DNA from: Patiria pectinifera
Taxonomy: Eukaryota; Echinodermata; Asteroidea; Valvatida; Asterinidae
Reading direction: 5' to 3'
DNA length: 64,000 bases
NCBI GenBank assembly: GCA_029964075.1
Contig: CM057145.1
Coordinates: 1,054,001-1,118,000, forward strand
Shown here: one piece after another, positions 20,200 to 35,076 of the stretch
Numbering within the stretch: the first letter of the stretch is position 1
Layout of the letters: every line of letters begins with the position of its first letter
The notes under the pieces: generated by a model
Databases searched by the model: none
What the model was told of the DNA's origin: nothing
What the model saw: the letters and a program-made list of their open reading frames with translations, nothing else
Made by a program: the position numbers and the translations under genes

Positions 20200-23129
20200 G
20201 TACTACTCAAGTAATCATTTACAAATCTCAAATTATTCCATCATGCGAAAGATAATCAAACTTACTAAATCACTTCTAAAAATTTTAATCAACAAAGAAC
20301 CGAGGTTTGTTTTTTCAAACATAAACATTATTGTAGTCCTTTACATCACGAGACAAAAAAAATGGAAGACAAGATACATTTCTGAATAAAAAAAAAAATT
20401 CCCACTTGAAACGATTGCGAACATATTTTGCTTTAGAAAAAATTGATTAACACATTTAATATAAAAAATAAAAGAAAGCAGCATCGAATTATAGGAACTG
20501 GGCTGGACATGGAGAGATACTCCAAAAATTTGCCGTGAAAACGGAAACATGTTGGAAAAGTTCTTGTTGAAAATAAATTCAAGACACATACAGACATAAT
20601 TTAGTGTCAAGGAAAAGTTTCTGTCGGAAATTTAACAAGGCTTGATGTAATGTTCTCCGTATCAAATATATAAAAGTCTGTTGTGGTATCACAAAGATAT
20701 TGAAATGGAATGCTATTGAAACAAAGGCATTGTTTTTTTATTCTTGTAGTGCAGATTTTGAAAACGGAATGCTTAATGTTTTTGTTATGTTATTTGGCAA
20801 AATGGATATTTTTCTAGGCAGGCTGCTGAACTCCAGCGAATGTGGTTCATATGTAAAAGGCTTTTGGTCACAATGTACATCCACTATTAAACTCCAAACA
20901 AAGTTACCAATAGTTGGCTTATGTCAACACGATCAGCACAGTATCAGTAAACATTAACACGTTTGTTAAAAGTTTTACACATTGGCATAGAAAAACAGAG
21001 ATACGCTCCGACGATAATCGTAGATCTGCCTTCTCTTCAGATTAAACATACAGGTTGTCCCACATAAAAAAGTAACAGTCGAATCGGGCATGTTTTCAAA
21101 AAAGTGGGGGTAGTATTCAAAATCCAATGCATTTTCGTTGGTTTCATTACGATGTTTTGTTCAAAAGATACAGCAATCACAATACGGGACTTGAAAGACC
21201 ACTTGGGCCACTTTTTCCAGCAGGTGTGAAGGCTGCTTATGTTGGTTGTGGACAGCTTACTCGGCCATATATTGCATTCATGTAACTCGAGTATTACAGC
21301 TTTGCATTCAAAGACCGGTTTTGAAAACACTGACGCACATGTGTCTAATTTGCATATTTTTACATATTAGATCACGCCCCACTCGGGTGCACGTACGGTG
21401 CTGCGTTAAAGCCGTCTTCACACGTTACCCGGCTGCCGTGGGTTGTACCACTTGGTACTTGTTTTTATTTATCAAGTTTACAGATCGCAGCCAGTCGAAT
21501 GAGTTCACACGTTACTCTTGAACAAAGGAAATAAATGCTTTGTGTGTTTCTCTAACTGCGCTTTCTCACTTCCAAGAAGTGGCTCAAGACGATTTTCAAC
21601 CCTTGAGTTTGATGAAGCATAGCTTTTGTTCCAATGCATCGATTTGAATGAACTAAAGTTTGTATGATTGATTGGTTATCTGACTTCAAGAGATAATTTG
21701 AAAATATTCCCAAACCCACGTGCAATATACCTTTATTTATTGGTTTTCGACTTTATTTTTTTGTGTGGGACAACCTGTATTAAATTAGGCAACATATTCA
21801 GTAATGCATCATGCAGCATGCAGCTGGCAAAAAGAATTTTGTCTTGATATTCAAAGTAATTTTTTTTCCGTTTAAACGACAGCTATTGGTCCTAAATTCT
21901 AAGTATGTCAAATCATGAACCTGTCTTTTGCAAAATAGCGTTTATTTCATACAAGTAGCAAAAATAATCAATGACAAATTATTTTTAAAACGTATTCTCC
22001 AGAATAGCAAATCATTAAAATAGTGAGAGTAACTTTGACGTATTCAAATTTTAAAACAAACTATCCTAAAGATAAACAATAATTACCATAAATTTGATCC
22101 ATAGTATACTTTGTTATTTAGAGCAACTACTCAAGATAAACGTACCTCATTCAAATTTCCACAAATGTATCAATCAAGTAACAAAACAACGCTAACATTT
22201 GGAAAAGTAACTTCATTATTTTTTTTGAAAGCAAATGGTACCTTAAGTGCTAATCACAAACTACAGTAACACAAAATTTATTTTATCCTGGAAAATGCTT
22301 ACATTTTTAACAACTTTGACAACAAAGGCTGCTTCACACATGCTCTTGATGCCAAACAAATTATGCTGATGTTGTGGCAAGTTTTGCAAACGTTGAGCGC
22401 ATTTCAATTCCCGCGATCGCTTTGCAAGTATTTTTGTGATATAAAATTCAATTAAAATTCGCATTCATGTAAAGTACGCACCGGCCCTAAAAATCAGACA
22501 ATTTTTTAATTCAATCTGAAACAGACATGGCATTTTTTTTAATCAAGAAAGAATGCAGTTTGGAAGCAAACTATATGTCTGCATAAGAAACTTCAGAGCT
22601 TTTATGTAATGGTTCGGCAAAAAGCAACAAAATTACGATCATTAAAAATTAATATAAATGCAAAAAAGTTATGTAATGTACATGTTCCCTCTTCACAAAA
22701 ACAAAAATACTTGTTACTTATGTCATTTTCAATCTCAAGGAGAACAAAATGTCAGTGTGGCAAACTTGTCAACACACTCAAAAATTTTGTATTTTTGCAA
22801 ACTTTACAATACCTAGATATTATGAGAGAAAAACTGTTATAGGAAAATATTATGCTCAATGCAGTTTTTTTTTAACATTATTGCTTAATCAACCAATCTG
22901 TGTGTATATATATGCCAAAATTATGATCAGCTTCCAAATAAATGCACAAAATGCTTCAATTCCACCTCATTAAAGCATTTAATTCCACACTCAGGATTAA
23001 TAACATTGGCCCGTGCAGATGACCTAAATTTTAAGAAATCTAACTGCAGTTATCAAAATTCATTTGTAAAAAAAAATGACAGCATAAACTTTTGTTTCCC
23101 CGAATCCTAAGTGACCTTTGAACTATGAC
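20200..23129 (-). other. Presumed plastin 3' UTR and flank
   Basis: AT-rich sequence downstream of the plastin stop, with no open frame of interest. Several TTTATT words (AATAAA on the minus strand, e.g. 22277-22282) could end the transcript. It also holds a mariner-type MITE at 21051-21777. The UTR end cannot be fixed from sequence. Confidence 0.3.
21051..21777. mobile_element. Mariner-type MITE with TA duplication
   Basis: TA, then CAGGTTGTCCCACATAAAAA at the left end and TTTGTGTGGGACAACCTG then TA at the right. 727 bp, no transposase. TA flanks and CAGG ends fit Tc1/mariner. It lies in the plastin 3' flank. Confidence 0.75.
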
Positions 23130-23288
23130 CTACTTGTCCTCCTCCGCCCTGGCTACTGCAATGAGGCACGCGAACACCGTCATGACCATCTTGGGCTTGA
23201 CCTCCACGATGTCTTCTGGGAGCGCGTAAACGGCCGCGCCGATCTTGCGCGCCATGGACAGGGCGTACTTGGCGTTCCCGAGCATCTC
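23130..23288 (-). CDS. PLS: Plastin exon 13, CH4 end and stop
   Basis: Acceptor CTGTATAG. Encodes [39 protein letters not shown] and ends AVARAEEDK with TAG at 23130-23132. Vertebrate plastins end ...CLMGRGMKRV, so the extreme C-terminus differs. Higher GC than its surroundings. The next intron begins with a long minisatellite. Confidence 0.95.
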   Translation of the reverse strand, partial: EMLGNAKYALSMARKIGAAVYALPEDIVEVKPKMVMTVFACLIAVARAEEDK

Positions 23289-26200
23289 CTATACAGATTG
23301 AGAACAATCAAGATGGAAAAGTCATTTATCAGTGTTATAGTCACTTTTTATCACAAGTCCTTCACAAGTCCCCAAAAGACACCACAAGTCCCCTAAAAAA
23401 ACCTCACAAGTCCCCACAAATCCTCACACTTCCTCTGAAAGTCCCCCCAAAAAACATCACAAGTCTGTAAAAGTCCTCACAAGTTTCCATGAGACTTCAC
23501 TAGTCCCTTAAGTCCCCACAAATCATCACGTCCTCAAAAGACATTCCATGTCCTCAAACGTCCTCCCAAGTTCCCATGAGTCCTCACAAATCTTCACAAG
23601 TCTTCGTAAGTCCCCACAAATCCTCAAAGTCCCTAAAGACATCACAAGTCCCAAAGTCCCTAAAGACATCACAAGTCCCAAAGTCCCCACAAATCTTCAC
23701 ACATCTTCACAAGTCATCAAAGAAATCACAAGTCCCCAAAAGTCCTCACAAGTTCCCATGAGTCCTCACAAGTCCCCAAAAGTCCGCACAAGTTCCCATG
23801 AGTCCTCACAAGTCCCAAAAAGACATTCCATGTCCCCAAAAGTCCTCCCAAGTTCCCATGAGTCTTCATAAGTCCCCACAAATCCTCAAAGTCCCTAAAG
23901 ACATCACAAGTCCCGAAGTCCATAAAGTCCCCACAAATCTTCACACATCTTCACAAGTCAAAAAAGTCCTCAAAAGTCCTCAAAGAAATCACAAGTCCCC
24001 AAAAGTCCTCATAAGTTCCCTTGAGTCCTCACAAGTCCCCACAAGTCTTCACAAGACCTCACAGGTCCCCAAATACCCCACAAATCTTCACAAGTCCTCA
24101 AGTGTTCCCCAAAGACATCCCAAGTCCCCAAAAGTCCTCCAAAGTTCAAAAAATTCCTCACTATCATTTTCGCATTCAATTGCACCAAATTTTTAAAAAG
24201 GGTGCATAACAACTAAACGTGTTGAACTTTCAGCTCGGTGGATGCTAACGATTTATAGAAAATGGTGAACATGTATGCACAATTTTTGGAGTATTGCAAC
24301 TGGATTCTAAAGTTTCTAAGACCACTTTCAATGATTGTTTTCTTCCGAATGATACCATTTCAAGCGGAATAATTTCACAGGGTATTTGGAACCAGTCCTG
24401 TCTTCACTTTGAGCATTGATTTTCTCATTAAATCAGAAGGTACATGTCTACTCCGGGTCATTGCAAATGTCCCAACGTGCCTTTAAGTTTGCTTGTTGTA
24501 GGGGCATTTTAGGTCGGTATCTCGAGGGACACTGAACTGACTTACATCATCTGAGCTTGCAGATTCGTTGTAGTTGGCCCAGTTGACAGATTTGTCACGG
24601 ATGGCATCCACCAGCTCCAGGACGACACGGCTGTCGGCAATGCAGGGGTCTTGGAAACCAGTAATGCGTGAAGACTTGCCAGCGCTCTCCAACTAGGAAA
24701 CAAAGTACGTAAATAAGATAACATTTGAAGGTTTGCATGGGGTGCAAACAACAACAACAATAAGTTAAAGATATAGTTCATCATTTGTAATTTGTGCATT
24801 TTGTTCGTTTGAAGCAACAAAAGTGTTCAAAATCTAATGAGGGATACTTAACAACTAACCTGATGAAGTTTCAGCTCAGCTTCAGCTGTATATTCCGAGA
24901 AAAACAGCATTCTAGGATCTCATTTTTAAATCAAAAGTTGCTGAATCATGTTTTGAATTGGGCCTGAATTCAGCGTCCGAGACGCGTTCTCACTGAGCCG
25001 ATTGCAGCTATACGTGATGTCGCGCACTGATCCAACGAATTATAGCAACCGTGCGTGCGTGTGCGTCATGCCAATGCTCGCGCGTGCTTCGCCAAATAAC
25101 AAAACGAACTACTAATTAAAATTTTACTACGGTACGTCTTAAGACGCACTGTTGGAAAGGCCTCCTTTCGTTGATTACTTCAAAATGACAGCTTTCCAGA
25201 AAGAATCATTTCACAGGGAGTTTAGTCCCCTTACTATCTTTCAACCAAGTATGTTTTTCAACAATAATTACGCCAGTTACTTTTCGGATGACTGCAAATG
25301 ATGGACTATAGCTTTAACAGTTGCACCGTGTAACAAAACTCTTTGTGAAATATTGGACACAGATGCACTACAAACAACACTTTATTCCGTGTTCCACTCG
25401 CGCTCGTGGGATAAGTAATAATACCTTTGTGTTGACGGCGTCCACCACAATTTTGTCACTGATCTTGCCGTCCTGGGTGCCGATCTTGGACAGCAGACGC
25501 AGCGTGTACGCCCTCATCAGCTGCCAGACGATCGCGAGCGTCAGCTTATCGTTCCCGTCGTAGATGTCGTTTCCACCAATGCCGACCAGGGAGAACTTCA
25601 TGCCCTTGCAGAGCTCCACGGCGTAGTTGCAATTCTCCACTTTCTTCATGTTGCCGCCGGGCTTGGCCAGCTTGTCCATTTTGTTGACGCGCTTGGGGTC
25701 GACGAAGTTTGGGTCCCCTTTCACAATCTCAATGAGCTGGTAAGACAAAAATATACAAACTACAGTCACTATAGTTCCCTCTTTTTCACAGCTTGCTGAA
25801 CAAATAAATCGCAAATCTTGATACATATTTCACAAATTTAGTTCATTAGATTTCCAACAACGAAGACATTTTTTGTTGAGTTATGGCAATTTTTTAAAGA
25901 AAAATTGTCTTTATTGCCACTTATTTTTTAGGAATGTAATGGATTTAGCGTGAGGGTAGTTGTGATTTCTGTAATTTGTATTCTTTCTTTCTTTATGTGA
26001 TTCTTTTTTTCTTTTTTTACTCCAACAATGGTCATCCACCCAACCACATAGACCATTATCATGTTGTGGCCATCTTGATTTTTTTCCAATTCAAATCAAC
26101 GTAACCAAAGCGAGGCTGGAAGGAAAAATAGTCTGGTTCCTTTTGCACAAAAACATTATCATTCAGTATTATTATTGGATACAGGGAACATGACTGAAAT

Positions 26201-29200
26201 GGTGGCAGCATGATAAAGGTCTATCATTGACTTGCTATTCAATACAATCAAAATACATGTATGCCTAAGCAGTGTTGTAGTCGAGTCCATCACAAGTCCA
26301 TCACAGATTGAATAACTTGTGATTTGGCTTAAAGACTGTTTTGTTGTGAATGGACTGTGGATACAGGGCCTAAAAAAATAATTCTACTTCTGGTTACCCG
26401 ACCGACCCTATTTTTAGGCTGCGACCCTAAACATTTTATAGGTAATTTAAAAAAAAAAAAAAAAAACAAGATTGAAAAATAAAAATAAAATCTTGTTGTC
26501 TTTTTTGTCTTCACAAAATAACTTTCAACAAAAACCCTCCGTTATTTTTACAAATTCGCTTCACGAAAAAACTACTTTGCAATTCGATGTCACGGTGACT
26601 ATAATCACGTGCGTAAACCTTGCTCAATGCAGTGACGACTGGTTCCCGCCGCGCCGCGCAGGGGCCAATTTAGAAGACATGATGAAAATGCGGTAACCAG
26701 TCCATGGCTATGCGATGATAGCGCTGGCACTATATTCATTGCAGGCCGTTGCACTGTCAACTGGTCGGAAAACACCGATGGAGAAAGAACATTTTTGCAA
26801 GTTAATTCACAGAATTGATCTAGCTTGTCTGTGTATGTATTTTCTGTGTTCGAGAGTTCATTTTGAGATCGCACTACTCGTATTTGGAGTGATACATGCC
26901 GCGTGTTTCCCGGAATTTTCGACCGTAAAATCGAGGTCTGTCGGCCCATGGTTGGCCGCGCACCACACACGCACAGTGCATCACACACCTCGGAGTTTTG
27001 GCCAGCTTCCCGTCTTGACTAGCATTGTCCACATGGTGCAAACGACTTGAATTTCCCATTATTTTTTAAGAATTATCTAACGTAAATATATTGACAATAA
27101 TTAAGGTAGGTTTTATTCACTTTTTGTGGCCATTTTGGGTAAAGCTTTCGTAGTGCAATGGAAATAGTTCAGGCTAAAACTTCGCATATAATTGAATACC
27201 CCATTCAATCTGCATAAAAAAATTGGCCAAAAAAAAAAGTTTCCGACCGACCGACCCTTTTTTTGAAAAACATGTTATCGGAAGCAAATTTTTTTTTGTT
27301 TTCGGCCTAATTCAGCGACGGCGTGTTGATGCCGTGGTTCAATTGAACCTGGTACCCCGCTCCTTTTGCAAGGCCCACTTCTACACATGCCCATGCCCTT
27401 TATATCAAATCTATTTCAATGGTTACCCTAAAATAAAAATCGTCCCCATGGTTCTCTAAAGGCCTTTTCACACTAGACAAATCTCGGGGTTGATGTGCGC
27501 TGACGCAGGGTTGAAAACATGCAGCATTTCACACTTGAAATTTTCGACCCCGTCTAACCCTGCATCAACCCTGAGATTGATTTCGCCCCTGGTTGAACTC
27601 AACCCTGCTCCAGACCAGGTTGAAACTCTCGCCAGGGTTCAAAACAGTAGTAACCGAGAGAAATTTGCTCAGTTTGCATGAAACAAGTGTGAAACGATGC
27701 GAGGTTGAACGTGGGGTTGAAAAATCAAAAACTCAACCCTGTGCGGCACTGTGTTCACCCAGGGTTGAGTTTAACCCGGGTAGAGAGGCTCAAGTGTGAA
27801 AAGGACTTAGGGATCGTACAATCTACCCCGTCTCTATATATGGGAACAGAGTCGAAAAAAAAATGAATTGGAACTCGTTTGCATAGTATTGCAAGTGCAC
27901 GTGGACAAAGTGAGCTTTTCTGTTATTGGAAACTGAATTTGGTTTCTCAATTGTTTTCTTTGACCCACCCACATTTTCGAGGAAAAAGAACTCGAAATGC
28001 AAAATGACTGATACTGGTGTGCGCGCGTTCAGTGTTGCGCGCGTATTGTTTTATTGTTCAGCAGCGCTACAGCGTCGGGTTCAAACATTTTCGTGAAAGG
28101 TGTGGTTTGGACTAGAATAGATTTTCTTCCAGTTTTGTATTGAAAAAGTTCAAAATACCGGTATATCAAATGCAACACAGGATCTACAATGTCAGTTATA
28201 TAAAACAAATATTAATTATATTTAAATTGTGAAATGGGAGGAATATTTAAAAAATCGGGACTTTTCCAGTTTCCAGCGCCGCCTCGTGAAAAAAATGAAA
28301 TGTTTATCAGATAGGCATATTCCTCCCACAACGAGCCACTCCATCAATATATACTATTGAATGGCTGTAACTTACCTGTAGAAGGACAAGCCCGTTACAG
28401 AGATCAGTGAAAAGTCGGTTGACATGTGGGCTGACGCCAAGACTGTTCATCCAATTCCTGAAAGCTGAAAGTCGATCAAACAGAATGAGTCAGGTTTGCG
28501 CAGTGGTGCTTCCCTGCCCAACAGCCGATTTCACGAAACAGTGCCCAACTTACGCAACGCGTAGGATTTGTACAATGAATTTGCTGCACAGCTACGCGAT
28601 AAACTTACGGATCATCAATTCCACAGAACTTGGCGTAGCTGTGCAAACTTTCAAACAATTCATCAGTCGCACCACGAAGTGCCGTATTGTGTGTTTACAA
28701 AGTCCATGGAGTACCGAAGTGAATACCTCACATGCACAAAATGTGTATGGAAGACATTAGCACGTGGTTCAGCCCGTGAACCAGCACGCGCGCGTACTCC
28801 ATTCGTTTGCGCAACACTTTCTGGTTCTAAATGACGTCACACTTCGGTACTCCTCAGACGATCCGTCACTTCTTGGTGCACCTTACGAATTTAACCCATT
28901 AGCACCTGTACTACATTGTATTACATTGTATAACATTGTGTTTATTCATTGAAGAGTCAATAAAACCATAGAGTGCTTGGGCGGTTTTGGGCGCTACAGG
29001 GTGTAGTAGGCAGGATGGTTTCGGGCGCCACAGTATTAACCCATTAGCTCCTATATTACATTGTATTACATTATATTTATTCACTGAAAAATTAATAAAA
29101 CCATAGAGTGTCCGGGAAGTTTCGGGCGCTACAGGGAGTAAAAAGCAGGATGGTTTCGGGCGCCACAGTATTAACCCATTAGCACCTATATTACATTGTA

Positions 29201-32200
29201 TTACATTATATTTATTCACTGAAAAATCAATAAAACCACAGAGTGCGTGGGCGGTTTTGGGTGCTAAAGTGAGAAATAGGCAAGGCAGTTTTGGGGGCTA
29301 CAGTGACTAAAGCATTACACTAAAGGGTTAAAATTTCGGCTGAATATAATAACAGCATTTACGACAACTGTTTGAGTAAAATTTCTTTTCGGTCACAAAA
29401 CAGTCGTTGAATCACCTCCGCCTACCATTTTGAAAAAAAGTTTTGTCTAACTTTCTTCAGAATCATGCGGCAACTCTAAAATTCAGGATTTTGTTTTTCA
29501 ACCTAACAAATAAATAAATAACTAAATAACTACAGGTCTATATCTGTTCAATGAACAGAACATAGGGCTTTTCTGCATTACGTTTTTGTATGAGTTCATA
29601 CCCTTTTCGTCCATGTACATGTGCAGTCGAAATGATCAATTTCATTTACGAACAATATTCTATGACAATATGTCTTATTCTACTCAAATTTTCACTGCAT
29701 CATAATGACGTTACACATTTTTTTCCTACACTTCTGTTGACTTGAACATGAAGGACTGAACAAATGAAAAAAGATTTTGGAATTTTATATTGCTAGATAA
29801 AATGAAAAGATTGCTAAACATGCTGAAAATATGTACAAATTTTAAAATCCACATGAAATCACATGATGACATCATCATGGCGTCACTTCAATTTTCATCT
29901 ACAACACATGCCTGACCAGGTTCATGAAAAGTTTCAACCCAATCGGAAATTCTCTAGATATAGGACTTTCAAAAATGCACCTTTACGATGACGTCACATG
30001 ATGCATGATGATGTCATCGATGACGTCACATGATGTATGATGACGTCATCAAGACATCACTTGGTGATACATGACTTTGCTCTGAGGTCTATGCCTATGC
30101 TAGCTTTAATTGATTATGACAAAGATGAATGCCCAGGCTAGAAAAATTGTGCACAAAGTCTAAGGGATTTGGGATAGAACAAAATGAAGAAAGAAAAAAA
30201 ATCAGAACAAAAACAAAGGCTTTCCCGCAAAAATTTGATTGAAAACACCCTTGGACTTACTCTTTTCTTCTCGTGTTTCTTCAATTTCCTCAAAATCTTC
30301 ATCTGGAGGCTCTAGGGCCGGGTAGGTGTTGAACAAGTTGGCCACGAAAGCCATGTTCAACTTCTGGTTGCCATTGACTACATCCTATAAAACAGTGAAG
30401 ATGCAAGTACAATGCTTACTTGTTAAAACAGCATGAGAGCATTGCTCAGGAGTCATTTCAGTTTAAAACAAAATCTGGGATAACTTGTGGTATCTTTTCT
30501 CACACCGCGTTCGATTACTTCCCTCGCACTTAGGGATTTCCCTTTTCAAATAATTTAGTATTCAATTATTCGAAACTGCGTTTAACCGAATATTTGAATA
30601 TTCGAAACAAACCGATGAAGTTTAGACATGCCAGCTGCAAACGTGTGTCGCGCCAGCCAAAAGTTGCACGAAAAGCGTGCTGCTTAAAATTCGCGTATAG
30701 CGACTGATAATGTGGGCCGCTGTAGTCTTTTCAGTAAGTATTTTATAACTGTCAAGGGCTTTAACCCTAAAAGGGCCGGGGGGCGGAATCCCCCCCTCAA
30801 CTTTTCCGCAATAGCCTTAAAAAAAATTTTTTTTGCAAACCGAGCTATTACGACTTTTTAGCCTTGAGCTTTGCGCATCTTTTGATACCAAAAACATAAA
30901 AATCGGACGATGGGTTGCCGCGCAGCGCCGTGAAAACTGAATTTTCCCATATACGTCGTGTACACAGAGCAGAATTACCATTCGTACATATGAATAATTA
31001 ATTAGCCATAATTCCAAAACCCTTTGACCTATAGTCATGACATTTCTTGGGTATGTTCATGATGAGTTGCTCTATGCATGTACCGAGTTTAAAAGTATTT
31101 CGTCACTCGATGGCCGAGATCTTGGGGGGGGGGGCATCCCCGGCTTAGAGATGGTCAAAATAACCCGGCCTGATTAGGGTTAACCTGCTAAAAGGATGAG
31201 ACAATGAATCGCCATCGACAAAAAAGTTACTGTCAACAGAAAGAGGCATCTGGAAAATTAGTATGTACCTAAGCCCAATAGAGCTGCAAATATTGGTGAC
31301 TACTGATTGTTGCAACCAAATCACAGTGTTTATTTGTTAAAAATCAGGTTTATTAAAAATCATGAATTTTTTTCTTTTCTTTAAAAATCTGATTTTTTTT
31401 TAAATTTAAATCAATTTTTTTTTTATTGTTTGTCTTTGTATGAGTTATCAAAAAACTTTTGTTAGTCATATTCTAAACATAGATTATTATATTATTCAAT
31501 GCCCATCTGCAAAACTGTTAATTTCTGGACAATACTTCTTTAAAGGGAAAATACAACAGGCCCTCTATTGCCGCACCTCCTCAAATTTGTGTACCAAGGA
31601 GCACCAAGGAATGGGGAAATTGCACCAAGGCAAATGATAATGGGCACCAAGGCAAATGGTGGAGGACACCAACATATGATGGAGGACACCAATGTATAAT
31701 GAGGACACAAAAAAGCAAAATAGTACCCACCTTGTCTGTACAATTGAAGCTTGGAAAAAAAAAAAAAGCCACCCCCCCCCAAAAAAAAACACGCGTTGCC
31801 GCATCAATTCCGGAACTTTGGTCTGACCAGAGACCGATTATTTATTTTGTTTGGCCTAAAAATCAGATTTTTTTTAAAATATAAATCAATTTTTTTTTTA
31901 ATTGTTTGTCTTTGTATGAGTTATCAACAAACTTTTGTTAGTCATATTCTAAACATAGATTATTATATTATTCAATGCCCATCTGCAAAACTGTTAATTT
32001 CTGGACACTACTTCTTTAAACGCGGCTCTTTAGGATTGTGTACTGTAATGTGCCTTGCATACGTATGAATAAATCAAACAACCAATGAGCCTGCACATAC
32101 CTGTGCTGACACAAACTGCCTGCATTTCATTTTGTCGGCGTTCTCCAACATGGCTTCTGCCTTCACTAGCGGAGCCTGCAAGAAACACAAATATTTGAAA

Positions 32201-35042
32201 AAATTTCATAAGTTTATTTATTCATTTTAATAGGTCACGCTTTGACTATGATTTTAGGAAGGAAACTGTGTTTTAAAAGGTCTTGCATAAAAAAGTTCGG
32301 AAATAATTTTTTTTTTTTTTTTTCAATAGATTCCTCAATGGAAATGATATTTGGGAAAAAAAACTGCATAAACACCAACCCCCGACCCCCCCCCCCCAAA
32401 AAAAACCACCCAGGTGTTACATGTAATTATGATATGTTATGATAATTTATTGTCCACAATAAGCATGTGGAAATTTGCTTTCCACTAGCACTGCAAATTT
32501 AAAACATGCAGGGTCAGTAAAAAAAAGCAAAACCCATTGTTTTAGTGAAGTTCTGCATGTAGCACTTTCAAAATCTAATTCTAATTCCATGACTGACTGC
32601 GGCTTAAGTAAACAAAGGGTCTAGAGAAATGTTTATAACCAAGGGTTGCGCTATCTCGCTATCTCTTGACAATTATTCCGTTTGGTCTCCCAAATATTGT
32701 TTTCATGATGTACCACACATTAGGATACCGGTACTTTAACCAGTTAACCCTTTACAAGGGACCTTTACGATTCAAATGACAATTTTGGCAAAAAGGTTGT
32801 GGAATGGTCAAGAAATTACCTTCATTTTTCGGGTATATGTAGCCTAAGGTGTGATGAAATAAAAATTTTGGATTCTAGATGCTCTGTGGTGCGATCTGAG
32901 GCAATTTCTGACCACCTTAACCAATGTTTTTTGAGGAAAAGATGGTGGTGTACTCATTGCCTGCCTTTATTGCGATGTCACATAGAAAAAGAAGAAGATT
33001 GGTTTCGTTTTTGGGGGGGGGCCATGGCCCCCTTTGGCCCCCCCCTGGATCCGCCCTTGACCCTTTACGGGACCTTTACGGTTCAAATGGCTTAAATTAG
33101 GAACAGGACATGCACGTGTACAATGCCCAACATTTGTTTCGATTTGAAAGCCATGTTTGAAATACGATGATTTCACAATCCAGAACCAGACACAACACAC
33201 ATCTTTCCCACGAGAGTATATGTACACACAGCACACTTTCACAACAAAACTTAATAAGCGTGCAGTCATGTTTTATAACTAAATCTTAAGAAAATCTACA
33301 GTTTTGCACTAGTTGAGAAAAAACCTCATTGGGATTGGAATTTGTAAAATTCAGCTGCAATCATGATAAGGGATTTTCACTGATTGTTTTTTTTTTCCGC
33401 TTGATATAAAATTCAAATTACCGTTCATTATATGTTCATGGGAACACACTCAAACACCTGTATATTGTACTACATTGTATTACATTGTAATACATTGTAA
33501 TACAATGTATTACATTGTAATACAGGGTGAGTCAGAATAATCTGGACCCAAAGTCAACATTTTGTTTGTGGCAAAAAGAGTATATTGAAGAAAAAACTGA
33601 GTGTTTCATATGAATGGAAATTACCTTGTCTTCCACAGGAATTTTGTATTTTTCAAATTAGCGGCTGTGGTGAGGAGTGGGGAGTTATGTCATTTTCATT
33701 GAAATGGCTCATTTTCTAGTCTGCACATGGAACTGGTTTTGCCTTTTTTAAATGTGTCAAAACAGTCACCATGACTAGGTTTTTATTTGCTATTTGTTAT
33801 TACACTGCTTCACATCAGTACACAATTTCAATAAATTTGTTGAACCATGGAACCACGGTCAGGTTTTTTTTGAGCGTGTGTTCTTTGCTAGCGCTTTTCT
33901 TCAAAATGGTTCAATGGATAAAACTTTCACCAAATATGTCCAAAATACTAGCCTAAAACACATCTCATTTGCACTTGTTTTGATAATTGCTACATAGGTA
34001 CCAGTATTTTTAATATTTTCTTTAATTTGGGTCCAGATCATTCTGACTCGCCCTGTACATTACATTACATTGCATTACATTGTAATACATTGTAATACAT
34101 CGTATTACATTGTAATACATTGTATTACATTGTATTACATTGTACTACATTGTATTACATTGTATTACATTGAATTACATTGTAATACATTGTAATACAT
34201 TGTACTGCGTCTAGCAGGGTTAGGGTTAATTTGGGTCCAGATCATTCTGACACGCCCTGTACATTACATTACATTGCATTACATTGTAATACATTGCATT
34301 ACATAGTAATACATTGTATTACATTGTTTTACATTGTAATACATTGTATTACATTGTAATACATTTTATTACATTATAATACATCGTATTACATTGTATT
34401 ACATTGTATCTATTCCCTGATGAATCCATAAAACAATAGAGTGCTTGGGTTGATTTTGAAGGATGCATTGTGTCCAGTTTGTAGGCTGTACCCAGCATTG
34501 TTTATGTTCAGCCATGCATAACTGAGCCCTGCATTATGCTTGATATCATCCGCACTGCCTCTGAATGTCATCGGCACTGCCTCAACAAACTAACAGGGAT
34601 TGTTGGAGGATTCTGAAGGATTGAGGCAATAGTCAACCCCCACTGAACAAATTCAAGAAATAACGGATGATTTTGGAGCATTGAGGCTGAATCCAATGTT
34701 TACATGGTGGCAATTGTAGGATTTCGGCAGGATTGAGGATGGTTCCTAGCCAAAAGGGCCTAGGGGGTTAGGCCAAAAAAAAAAGTCTCCGGTTTCTGGT
34801 ATGCGCGCGCGTCGCCGTAGCCATGCGCGTCAGCAAAATGAAAAAGTTTTTTTTCAATGAAAGATGATGTCTCAAAACAAACTCACTTCACTGGTTTGAC
34901 TGTGCTGCGCTGCTCGCAATTTGTTTTTGTTTTTAGATATGACTTATGATCATAATAAGTGCCCTCTCTGCCTCCCATATATTTGCACAAAGTTTAGTCG
35001 GGCACCGGGCACAGTCACCAGCCGACATTTGAACAAAAAAAG

Positions 35043-35076
<34 letters not shown>

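Noticed and set aside
21037..21777. Transposase in the mariner-type element
   Set aside because: Frames inside are short and lack any catalytic motif; element is non-autonomous.
11822..23129. A third gene between the START and plastin genes
   Set aside because: All open frames are short, overlap repeats or lack splice-supported continuation.
23548..24196. Ser/Pro/Lys-rich open frames on both strands
   Set aside because: Products of the CACAAGTCC minisatellite in the last plastin intron.
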